From Thermaceae bacterium (lineage in GTDB: Bacteria > Deinococcota > Deinococci > Deinococcales > Marinithermaceae): a stretch of DNA of 25,743 nucleotides. This document shows positions 15,659 to 25,743 of the stretch, one piece after another. The position numbers and the translations under genes are program-made. Location of the stretch: positions 1-25,743 of the forward strand of contig JALSQD010000079.1 in assembly GCA_026985615.1 (NCBI GenBank). Direction: 5' to 3'. Each line of letters opens with the position of its first letter. Positions within the stretch are counted from its first letter, which is position 1. The notes under the pieces are model-generated. The model worked only from the letters and a program-made list of their open reading frames with translations, made no database searches and had not been told where the DNA came from.

Positions 15659-16210
15659 ACGCCGCTTCGCCTGACCGAGCAACCACTCCGCGCCCTGCTG
15701 GGGCGCGGTTTCCCAGTCGGCGCCGTGTTCGAGCCCCGCAGCGGTGGCGAGCTCGTAGCTTTCAGCCATGAGCGTGGTGTCGAGGGTGAGCACCTTGTTG
15801 AGGGCCTCGAGCGCCGGGGGAAGGTCGAGGGGGCGCAGTGCAAAGAGCAGGTGCTCGAGCGCGAGCGCGTAAACCTGGCCCACGGCCGGAATCAGCGCCG
15901 AGATGCGCACCCCGTGGCGGGCGTGAACGACGCCGATGCGCCAGCGCGTCTCCGCGTAGGCCTCGTCGTAGACGCCGTCGAAAAGCTGGCGGTACCACTG
16001 CTCGAAGTTGCCGTAGAGCCGCTCCACGCGCCCCGGCTCCTTCCATAGCAAGGCCCGCGTGCTCGGATCCTGGCCCAGGTGATCGTAAAAGGCGAGGGCC
16101 ATCTCATGGGCCAGCGGATGCATGAGGGGGCGCAGACGCACGAGCTGCTCGGCGTGCTCGGGGCGAAAACCGACGCGAGCAAGCAGCGCATCCACGGGGT
16201 CGTGTTCCAT
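15635..16210 (-). CDS. Stand-alone protoglobin (globin-sensor domain)
   Basis: A 191-residue heme protein of the protoglobin/globin-coupled-sensor family, predicted to bind O2, NO or CO. The diagnostic block is RWRIGVVHARHGV, with His96 the likely proximal heme ligand (family pattern IGxxHxRxG), preceded by FYDHLGQD and the aromatic helix NFEQWYRQLF. Nothing is fused to it: there is no methyl-acceptor, kinase or cyclase domain, and the last 40 residues form a short helical tail. It starts 12 bp after the gltB stop with only a weak ribosome site (GGGGCGG), so it is probably the second gene of the gltB transcript. Its 3' end overlaps the convergent 15185 gene by 24 bp. Confidence 0.82.
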   Translation of the reverse strand: MEHDPVDALLARVGFRPEHAEQLVRLRPLMHPLAHEMALAFYDHLGQDPSTRALLWKEPGRVERLYGNFEQWYRQLFDGVYDEAYAETRWRIGVVHARHGVRISALIPAVGQVYALALEHLLFALRPLDLPPALEALNKVLTLDTTLMAESYELATAAGLEHGADWETAPQQGAEWLLGQAKRRSAFVRGG

Positions 16211-16222
16211 TACCGCCCCATC

Positions 16223-20809
<4,587 letters not shown>

Positions 20810-20822
20810 GCCTCTCCTTCGC

Positions 20823-20893
20823 GCACGCCGGGCGTGCTCATATTCATTCTTTCTAATCGGGGCGGTGCGTATATTAATACGCTCCTATGGAGC
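20823..20893. promoter_or_regulatory. Three inverted repeats in the gltB leader
   Basis: GCTCC-TAT-GGAGC (20881-20893) sits at the expected gltB transcription start. GCGTAT-ATTA-ATACGC (20867-20882) adjoins it. GCACGCC-G-GGCGTGC (20823-20837) lies just before the ribosome binding site. The first two look like operators; the last could be an RNA stem controlling translation. Confidence 0.5.
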
Positions 20894-20896
20894 CTA

Positions 20897-20925
20897 ATTG
20901 TATCTTCAGGTTTTCAATTCGTCAA
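20897..20925 (-). promoter_or_regulatory. gltB promoter
   Basis: On minus, TTGACG (20925-20920), a 17-bp spacer, and TACAAT (20902-20897). This is a good housekeeping promoter. It gives a leader of about 80 nt, unlike the leaderless genes around it. Confidence 0.75.
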
Positions 20926-20963
20926 TACACGGCCGCAGCAGAGCGAAATTGGGTCACTTTAAC

Positions 20964-20992
20964 TTGACACGAGAGAAACGTATAGATACGAT
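20964..20992 (+). promoter_or_regulatory. spoVS promoter
   Basis: TTGACA (20964-20969), a 17-bp spacer and TACGAT (20987-20992). It is followed by a leader of about 27 nt with CGGAGG at 21015-21020. Confidence 0.75.
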
Positions 20993-21026
20993 ACAAACTA
21001 GATACAACCCTATTCGGAGGTCGTCC

Positions 21027-21299
21027 GTGGAAACGTTGCGCGTATCTGGTAAGTCTCGTCCTAACTCCGTAGCTGGAGCCATTGCCGCGCTGTTGCGCTC
21101 GCAGGGGGAAGTGGAGGTGCAGGCCATCGGGCCCGCGGCCGTCAACCAGGCGGTCAAGGCCATTGCCATTGCACGTGGCTACATTACCCCCGACAACCTC
21201 GATCTGTTCGTAAAACCCGCTTTCGTCAAACTCGAGCTTGAGAACGAGGAGCGCACCGCGCTGCGCTTTACGGTCAAGTCGCAGCCGCTGAACTCCTGA
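21027..21299 (+). CDS. spoVS: Stage V sporulation protein S homologue
   Basis: A 90-residue SpoVS-family protein. The conserved body is VSGKSRPNSVAGAIAALLRS followed by VEVQAIGPAAVNQAVKAIAI, then ARGYITPDNLDLFVKPAF and ERTALRF. It adopts an Alba-like fold and is thought to bind nucleic acid; in Bacillus it affects spore coat assembly and septation, and Thermus homologues exist although these bacteria do not sporulate. The start is the GTG at 21027, set by CGGAGG six bases upstream, and not the longer open frame from 20898, which would begin before the promoter. It is divergent from gltB. Its cellular role here is unknown. Confidence 0.92.
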   Translation: METLRVSGKSRPNSVAGAIAALLRSQGEVEVQAIGPAAVNQAVKAIAIARGYITPDNLDLFVKPAFVKLELENEERTALRFTVKSQPLNS

Positions 21300-21363
21300 C
21301 GTGATGACCTCCCCGCGCGCCCTCGCGACCGCGTGGGAATCATGAACTTCACCCTGGGTTTGC

Positions 21364-21369
21364 TACACT
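21364..21369 (+). promoter_or_regulatory. Leaderless -10 box for the zinc peptidase
   Basis: TACACT six bases before the ATG at 21376. It probably drives the peptidase and the methyltransferase together. Confidence 0.5.
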
Positions 21370-21375
21370 CTGGGC

Positions 21376-22062
21376 ATGATGCTCTTTGGACCTTTTACGT
21401 GGCTGATCCTGCTGGTGCTGCTGGCCACCTTCCTCATACAGGGGTGGCTGCAGCGCACGTACGCGACCTATAGCAAGGTTCCCAACGCCCGCGGCCTCAC
21501 CGGCGCGGAGACGGCCCGCCTCATCCTCGACCGCTACGGCCTCACCCAGGTGAAGGTGGAGCCGATCCGCGGCCAGCTCACCGACCACTATGACCCGCGC
21601 ACCAAGACCGTGCGCCTCTCCGAGGGCAACTACGCCTCGCCCTCGCTGGCGGCGCTGGCGGTGGCCGCCCACGAGGTGGGGCACGCGCTCCAAGACGCCG
21701 ACGACTACGTGCCCATGCGGGTGCGGGCGCAGCTGGTGCCGGCCGCGCAGATCGGCAGCAACCTGGGTCCCTGGCTCTTCATCATCGGGCTCATGCTCCA
21801 GCTCACCGCTCTCGCCCAGATCGGGCTCTACCTCTTCGCCGCGGCCGCGCTCTTCCAGCTGGTCACGCTCCCGGTGGAGTTCAACGCCAGCAACCGCGCG
21901 CTCAACAACCTGAAGAAGTTCGAGCTGCTCACCCCCAACGAGCTGCCCGCGGCCAAGAAGGTGCTCACTGCGGCGGCCATGACCTACGTGGCGGCTCTGG
22001 CCATGAGCGTGGCCTACCTGCTCCAGTACGCCGCCATCCTGGGCATGGGGCGCGACGACTGA
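21376..22062 (+). CDS. Membrane zinc metallopeptidase, YugP family
   Basis: A 228-residue integral membrane protein of the neutral zinc metallopeptidase family typified by B. subtilis YugP. Residues 7-22 are the first membrane segment, followed by a soluble part with NARGLTGAETARLIL and DHYDPRTKTVRLSEG. The zinc motif is HEVGH at residues 99-103. Two further hydrophobic stretches at about 125-165 and one at 195-222 flank LPVEFNASNRAL, whose glutamate is the likely third metal ligand. It probably degrades or processes membrane proteins, but substrates are unknown in the family. The methyltransferase gene starts 11 bp downstream, consistent with an operon. Confidence 0.9.
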   Translation: MMLFGPFTWLILLVLLATFLIQGWLQRTYATYSKVPNARGLTGAETARLILDRYGLTQVKVEPIRGQLTDHYDPRTKTVRLSEGNYASPSLAALAVAAHEVGHALQDADDYVPMRVRAQLVPAAQIGSNLGPWLFIIGLMLQLTALAQIGLYLFAAAALFQLVTLPVEFNASNRALNNLKKFELLTPNELPAAKKVLTAAAMTYVAALAMSVAYLLQYAAILGMGRDD

Positions 22063-22073
22063 ACGCGGCTCCC

Positions 22074-23303
22074 ATGGCTCACGACGCCCGGGCGCTGGCG
22101 CTCTCGGTTCTCGAAAAGGTGGGGCGCGGCAAGTTCGCCGCGCCCGCGCTCGATCTGGCGCTGGAGCGCGACCCGCTCGAGCGCCAGGAACGCGGCCTCA
22201 CCACCGACCTAGTCTACGGCACGCTGCGCCGGCTGCGCTGGCTCGACGCCTCACTCGCGCCGCTGCTGCGCCGACCCGAAAGACTGCCGCCCTGGCTCCG
22301 CTGGCTCCTGCGCGCGGGGAGCTACGAAGCGCTCTTCACCCCGCGCCCGCGCCACGCGGTGGTGCACGCCTGGGTCGAGACGGCCAAGAAGCGCTCCGGG
22401 AGGCTCGCGGGGCTGGCCAACGCAGTTCTGCGCCGGGTGGAGCTGGTCGAGGCCCCCGAACCGGTGAGGCTGGGCGTGCCCGACTTCCTCTGGGAGGAAT
22501 GGCGGGCGCACTTCGCCCCTCTCGACTGGGTCGAAGCCCTCAACGAGCCCGCACCGCTGTGGCTGACCCTCTACCCCGGAGGGCGTGAGCTGCTGGAGGC
22601 CCAGGGAATCGCCTACACGCCCGGGCCAGTCCCCGACTCGGTTCGGGTCGAGGGACATGCCCTGCGGGAGATCGAGGCCTTCGTGCGGGGTCAGGCCCAG
22701 CCGCAGAACCCCGCCTCGCTCTTCGCCGCCCAGCTGCTCGATCCGCCCGCGGCTGCGCGGGTGCTCGACCTGGCCGGCGGCGCCGGACTCAAGGCGGCCT
22801 GGCTGGCGGCGCGGGGCGCGGTGGTGACCAGCGTAGACGCGAACGCGCGCCGACAGGAGGAAGGGTGGAAAAACCTGCGCCGGCTGGGGCTGGAGGTGAC
22901 GTTCCTGCACCACGACCTGACCGAACCCCTGGGACTGCGCGCGCCTTACGTACTCCTCGACGCCCCCTGCCTCGGCACGGGCACGCTGCGCGGCCATCCC
23001 GAGCTGCGCATGCGCCTGCGCCCCGAAGACCTGCCCGCCTCCGCCGCGCGACAGCGGCGCTTGCTCGAAAACGCAGCCCTGGCGGTCGAGGAGGGTGGGG
23101 TGCTGGTCTATGCGGTCTGCTCGCTCACCCAGGCCGAAGGGGAGAAGCAGATCGCCCGCTTCGTGGAGACCCACCCCGAGTTCACCGCCGAGCGTTTCGA
23201 GGCCCCGCTACCGGTGTGGTCCACCGGCCACGGGGCCTACGTGCGCCCCACGGAGGGGCTCGACGGCTTTTATTACGCCCGGCTACGCAGGGCGGACGGC
23301 TAG
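22074..23303 (+). CDS. RsmB-like 16S rRNA m5C methyltransferase
   Basis: A 409-residue protein with an N-terminal NusB-like RNA-binding domain (residues 1-130, QERGLTTDLVYGTLRRLRWL) and a C-terminal SAM-dependent methyltransferase domain. The catalytic pair is Cys299 in DAPCLGTGTL and Cys349 in VYAVCSLTQAEGE, the arrangement of RsmB/NSUN m5C enzymes. The SAM-binding motif I is odd: RVLDLAGGAGLKAAWLA replaces the usual CAAPGGKT. This may mean an altered cofactor site or simple drift. It probably shares the transcript of the zinc peptidase. Its stop TAG at 23301-23303 is interlocked with the stop of the convergent small membrane protein. Confidence 0.85.
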   Translation: MAHDARALALSVLEKVGRGKFAAPALDLALERDPLERQERGLTTDLVYGTLRRLRWLDASLAPLLRRPERLPPWLRWLLRAGSYEALFTPRPRHAVVHAWVETAKKRSGRLAGLANAVLRRVELVEAPEPVRLGVPDFLWEEWRAHFAPLDWVEALNEPAPLWLTLYPGGRELLEAQGIAYTPGPVPDSVRVEGHALREIEAFVRGQAQPQNPASLFAAQLLDPPAAARVLDLAGGAGLKAAWLAARGAVVTSVDANARRQEEGWKNLRRLGLEVTFLHHDLTEPLGLRAPYVLLDAPCLGTGTLRGHPELRMRLRPEDLPASAARQRRLLENAALAVEEGGVLVYAVCSLTQAEGEKQIARFVETHPEFTAERFEAPLPVWSTGHGAYVRPTEGLDGFYYARLRRADG

Positions 23304-23500
23304 TGCTGTGGCGCTTCGTCCTCGCTGAAGAGGCGGTCGGCGAAGGCCATCCAATACCCGCCGAAGAAGGGGAAGAGCACGATCAGGATCCAGCCGTAGA
23401 TGCTGGGCATCCAGCTGCCTAGGAAGAGCTTGTTGAGGATCAAGACCCCCACGAGCAGGGCGAGGAAGAAAGCCACGTAGTAGGTGAAGAACTTTTTCAT
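23300..23500 (-). CDS. Small two-helix membrane protein
   Basis: A 66-residue protein with two hydrophobic helices, about residues 5-25 (YYVAFFLALLVGVLILNKLF) and 34-54 (IYGWILIVLFPFFGGYWMAF), and a charged tail SEDEAPQH. No family was recognised. The leaderless box TAGATT stands six bases before the ATG, with no Shine-Dalgarno, so it is transcribed on its own even though cysS ends only 45 bp upstream. Its stop overlaps the RsmB-like stop by four bases. The composition is normal for a membrane protein, and the promoter supports it as a real gene. Confidence 0.7.
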   Translation of the reverse strand: MKKFFTYYVAFFLALLVGVLILNKLFLGSWMPSIYGWILIVLFPFFGGYWMAFADRLFSEDEAPQH

Positions 23501-23506
23501 ACCCTC

Positions 23507-23512
23507 AATCTA
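23507..23512 (-). promoter_or_regulatory. Leaderless -10 box for the small membrane protein
   Basis: TAGATT on minus, with six bases (GAGGGT) before the ATG at 23500. Confidence 0.5.
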
Positions 23513-23545
23513 GAAGATCTTCGCGGTTTTTCCTAGGGACAACCC

Positions 23546-24994
23546 TCACCGGGGAGTGAGCCGCCACTTGGCCCCCTGGGGGGTGTCCTCCACGATCACG
23601 CCCAGGTCGGCCAGCCGGGCACGGATGGCGTCGGCGGTGGCGAAGTCACGCCGCTGGCGGGCGGCCTCGCGCTGCTCAAGCAGCAGCTCGATCAGCCCTT
23701 CAAGCAGCGGCCCCTCGAGCCGTGCCGCGAGCACCCGCTCTGGGAAGAGGCCCAGCACACCTTCGCCCAGGCGCTCGAGCGTCTCGCGCGCGCACACCAG
23801 GCTCTCTCGCCCCTCGCCCGCGGCCAGCGCCTTGTTGAGTTCAGGCAGGAACGAAAAGAGCGCCGCGATCGCCTCGGGCGTGCCCAGGTCGTCGTCCATG
23901 GCCGCGGCAAAGTCCCGCTCCAGCTTGCCCAGCGCCTCGTCCAACACGGGCAACCGGCCCTCGCGCGCCCGCTCCGCCTCAGCGCGCAGCGTACGGTAGG
24001 CCTCGAGCAGGCGGAAGTAGGCCTTGCCCGCCGCCTCGAGCCCGGCGTCGGTGAGGTCGAGGACGCTACGGTAGTGGCTTTGCAGCAGGTAGAAGCGCAC
24101 CACCATCGACTCGTGCTTTTCCAGCAGCTCGCGCAGGGTGATGAAGTTGCCGGTGCTCTTGGCCATCTTCTCACCGTTCAAAAGCACGTGGTTGTGGTGC
24201 ATCCAGTAGCGGGCGAACTCGTGGCCGGCCGCTTCCGCCTGGGCGATCTCGCACTCATGGTGGGGGAACTGCAGGTCGATGCCGCCGGCGTGGATGTCGA
24301 AACCCTCGCCCAGGTACTTGAGGCTCATCGCCGAGCACTCGATGTGCCAGCCGGGGTAACCTTCGCCCCAGGGGCTGGGCCAGCGCATCAGGTGCTCCGG
24401 TTCGGCCCGCTTCCACAGCGCCCAGTCGCGCGGATCTTCTTTCTCGCCGCGCACCTCGACGCGCGCACCCGCCTGCTGGTCCTCGAGCCTGCGGCCCGAC
24501 AGCTTGCCGTAGTCGGGCCACTTGGCGGCGCGGAAGTAGACCGAGCCGTTCACCTCGTAGGCGTAACCGCGCTCCAGAAGCTCTTTGGTCAGTTCGATCT
24601 GCTCGATGATGTGGCCGCTGGCGCGGGGGGTGATGCTGGGTTTGGCCACGTTGAGCGCGTCGGTGTCCTCGAAGTAGCGCCAGAAGTACTTGTCGGCTAC
24701 CTCCATGGGCTCGAGCCGCTCCAACTTGGCCCGCTTCTGAACCTTGTCCTCGCCCTCGTCGGCGTCGTCGGTGAGGTGGCCCACGTCGGTCACGTTGGAG
24801 ACGAAGCGCACCCGGTACCCCTCGTGCATCAGCCAGCGCCGCAGCACGTCGTAGACCACCGCCGCCCGGCCGTGGCCCAGGTGGGCGTCGGAGTAGACCG
24901 TAGGCCCGCAGACGTAGATGCCCACGTACCCCGGGGTGGCCGGTTCGAACTTCACTTTCTTGCGCTGCATGGTGTCGTACAAGTAAAACGGCAT
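23546..24994 (-). CDS. cysS: Cysteinyl-tRNA synthetase
   Basis: Class I synthetase charging tRNA-Cys. The 482 residues are the usual length. Cys29 in YVCGPTVYSDAHLGHGR is the first zinc ligand, and HLGH (38-41) is the HIGH motif. Further zinc residues lie in WHIECSAMS and HHECEIAQAEA. KMAKSTGN (276-283) is the KMSKS loop with alanine in place of serine. The C-terminal DALR-type helices are at about 320-430 and a small tRNA-binding tail follows. AGGAGG four bases before the ATG at 24994 supports the start. Upstream lies an 88-base leader with a tiny cysteine-containing frame and hairpins, suggesting control by cysteine or Cys-tRNA supply. Confidence 0.96.
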   Translation of the reverse strand: MPFYLYDTMQRKKVKFEPATPGYVGIYVCGPTVYSDAHLGHGRAAVVYDVLRRWLMHEGYRVRFVSNVTDVGHLTDDADEGEDKVQKRAKLERLEPMEVADKYFWRYFEDTDALNVAKPSITPRASGHIIEQIELTKELLERGYAYEVNGSVYFRAAKWPDYGKLSGRRLEDQQAGARVEVRGEKEDPRDWALWKRAEPEHLMRWPSPWGEGYPGWHIECSAMSLKYLGEGFDIHAGGIDLQFPHHECEIAQAEAAGHEFARYWMHHNHVLLNGEKMAKSTGNFITLRELLEKHESMVVRFYLLQSHYRSVLDLTDAGLEAAGKAYFRLLEAYRTLRAEAERAREGRLPVLDEALGKLERDFAAAMDDDLGTPEAIAALFSFLPELNKALAAGEGRESLVCARETLERLGEGVLGLFPERVLAARLEGPLLEGLIELLLEQREAARQRRDFATADAIRARLADLGVIVEDTPQGAKWRLTPR

Positions 24995-25052
24995 GGAACC
25001 TCCTAAGGCACGGTTCGAGGGCTGGACTTTGGGGGAATCCAGGAGCGGGGGG
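24995..25052 (-). promoter_or_regulatory. Structured leader between the small frame and cysS
   Basis: On the cysS transcript, CTGGA (25042-25038) can pair with TCCAG (25026-25022). Further on, GAACC (25016-25012) can pair with GGTTC (25000-24996), which would cover part of the AGGAGG ribosome site. No poly-U tract is seen, so any control is more likely at translation than by termination. Confidence 0.4.
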
Positions 25053-25082
25053 CTACCGCCGACATCGGCGCGCGGGCCTCAT
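25053..25082 (-). CDS. Putative cysteine leader peptide of cysS
   Basis: A nine-codon frame, ATG to TAG, reading MRPARRCRR. The ATG lies exactly six bases after TAGAAT, the spacing seen at the leaderless genes of this window, so the first bases of the cysS mRNA would be translated at once. The single cysteine codon is TGT, the less favoured cysteine codon in such a GC-rich genome. It sits at the tip of a perfect small stem (CCGA-TG-TCGG with outer CG pairs). Ribosome stalling there for lack of Cys-tRNA could alter folding of the leader before the cysS ribosome site. The frame could also be chance; a nine-codon ORF alone proves little. Confidence 0.42.
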   Translation of the reverse strand: MRPARRCRR

Positions 25083-25088
25083 GCCCGA

Positions 25089-25094
25089 ATTCTA
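25089..25094 (-). promoter_or_regulatory. -10 box for the cysS leader
   Basis: TAGAAT on minus, directly after the stop of the SRPBCC gene and six bases before the leader-peptide ATG. ACCGTT at 25117-25112 is a poor -35 at 17 bp. Confidence 0.5.
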
Positions 25095-25538
25095 TCACGC
25101 GCCGGCCAAGCAACGGTCCTTCAGCCCCTGCAGGAAGCCCTCGATGTTCTCTTGCATCAGCTTCTTAACGAGCTTTTGCAGGAGCGCGCCGAACATCGGC
25201 AGGTTGAGCTCGTAGTCGAGGGTGAGTTTGACGCGCGTCTGCGCTTCGCCTTCGGGGGTGAAGACCCAGGTGCCCTCGTACTTGTCGAAGTCGCCCTCCT
25301 CGCTGTAGAAGCGGTTGCGCAGGTTGGCGTCGTCCCACTCCTCCACCTCGGTCCACTGCACCTTCTTGCCCATGGCCACGGCCAGGTAGCGGGACACCGA
25401 GCGTTCGGGGGTCTGCTCGAGCACCTTCAGTTCCTTGACGTCCTTGAGGTAGGGCGCGAGCCCCTCCAGGTCCTTGGCCGCGGCGTAGACCTCGGCGGCC
25501 GGGCGCGGAATCACGATCTCGGCTTCGACGGTTGGCAT
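25095..25538 (-). CDS. SRPBCC (START-like / COQ10-type) family protein
   Basis: A 147-residue cytoplasmic protein of the SRPBCC helix-grip superfamily, close to polyketide-cyclase or coenzyme-Q-binding annotations. The order fits: strand VEAEIVIPRPAAEVYAAAKD, helix and LAPYLKDVKELKVLE, then a run of strands with EVEEWDDANLRNRFYSEEGD and GTWVFTPEGEAQTRVKLTL. The long C-terminal helix LLQKLVKKLMQENIEGFLQG closes a hydrophobic pocket. A lipid-like or quinone-like ligand is plausible but unproven. The ATG follows TAAAAC by six bases, and that box includes the stop codon of the preceding RecX-like gene. Confidence 0.82.
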   Translation of the reverse strand: MPTVEAEIVIPRPAAEVYAAAKDLEGLAPYLKDVKELKVLEQTPERSVSRYLAVAMGKKVQWTEVEEWDDANLRNRFYSEEGDFDKYEGTWVFTPEGEAQTRVKLTLDYELNLPMFGALLQKLVKKLMQENIEGFLQGLKDRCLAGA

Positions 25539-25544
25539 AGGCCC

Positions 25545-25550
25545 GTTTTA
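25545..25550 (-). promoter_or_regulatory. Possible leaderless -10 box for the SRPBCC gene
   Basis: TAAAAC on minus, six bases before the ATG at 25538. The TAA is the stop codon of the RecX-like gene. The last base departs from TANNNT. Confidence 0.35.
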
Positions 25551-25743
25551 CTTCGTTTCGCCGTCTTCCCGCAACTTTTCGAAACGCTGCGCCGCCTCCA
25601 CGGCTACGGCCAGCGCGAAGCCGCGCGCCTGCAAGAAGCGCACCATACGCGCGTGCTCGCCCTTGTGGCGCCACGCCGACTTGCCCAGCAGCGCCAGCGC
25701 CCGCGCAACCTCCCCTTCCCCCTCTTCGCCCTCCGCAAGCACC
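25548..25743 (-). CDS. recX: RecX-like regulatory protein, C-terminal part
   Basis: The last 65 or so residues of a gene that runs off the right edge. ALALLGKSAWRHKGEHARMV followed by RFLQARGFALAVAVEAAQRF has the three-helix repeat of RecX, the small protein that inhibits RecA filament growth. RecX proteins are usually 140-200 residues, so more than half is missing. The upstream frame is still open at the window edge, and a GTG at 25742 is unlikely to be the true start. The stop at 25548 lies within the putative -10 box of the SRPBCC gene. Confidence 0.7.
   Translation of the reverse strand, partial: VLAEGEEGEGEVARALALLGKSAWRHKGEHARMVRFLQARGFALAVAVEAAQRFEKLREDGETK

Noticed and set aside
20898..21026. 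A longer spoVS starting at 20898
   Set aside because: The extension contains the TTGACA/TACGAT promoter and does not resemble the family; CGGAGG points to the GTG at 21027.
24995..25094. T-box riboswitch before cysS
   Set aside because: No T-box sequence, specifier-loop layout or terminator was seen, and the leader is too short.

Overview
This window is GC-rich bacterial chromosome, most likely from the Thermaceae (Deinococcus-Thermus), near Oceanithermus or Marinithermus. That placement is inference, based on a spoVS gene in an otherwise non-sporulation context, an HspR-type regulator, and many start codons lying exactly six bases downstream of a TANNNT -10 box. That leaderless promoter layout is well known from Deinococcus-Thermus. 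No rRNA, tRNA, CRISPR array, insertion sequence or prophage was seen.

Layout. Positions 2-2546 hold the 3' part of serS, a convergent FAD-dependent amine/amino-acid oxidase, and a small membrane-anchored protein with a calcium-loop-like motif, divergent from the oxidase across a 23-bp gap. Positions 2547-6727 are the accessory part. A large lipoprotein with a papain-like cysteine-peptidase signature overlaps a small lipoprotein gene. That small gene is then repeated twice more, and each extra copy is preceded by a remnant of the 3' end of the peptidase gene. Copies 2 and 3 each carry a frameshift consistent with one missing base. Positions 6773-10402 (minus) are a run of hspR-like regulator, M20 peptidase, YbjQ-family protein and aldehyde dehydrogenase. 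At 10540-13321, NAD-malic enzyme and an LDH-like malate dehydrogenase are divergently transcribed, forming a C4 acid node. Positions 13408-15658 (plus) carry a predicted beta-solenoid protein, a crotonase-family enzyme and a small secreted protein, each with its own leaderless promoter. At 15635-20809 (minus) lies the glutamate synthase large subunit gltB, followed 12 bp later by a stand-alone protoglobin. spoVS (21027-21299) diverges from gltB. A YugP-type membrane zinc peptidase and an RsmB-like rRNA methyltransferase follow on plus. The right end (minus) carries the C-terminal part of a RecX-like gene, an SRPBCC protein, cysS and a tiny two-helix membrane protein.

Two things deserve most attention. 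The first is the peptidase/lipoprotein array at 2752-6672, an unrecognised exported system undergoing tandem duplication and decay. The second is the leader of cysS, which contains a nine-codon reading frame with a single rare-type cysteine codon, placed exactly where a leaderless transcript would start. It is followed by possible RNA hairpins, one of which could cover the cysS ribosome binding site, and looks like a cysteine-sensing attenuator. A broader pattern is that about ten starts, roughly two in five, fit the rule TANNNT plus 6 nt plus ATG, and in two tandem pairs the stop codon of the upstream gene is itself part of the -10 box of the next.
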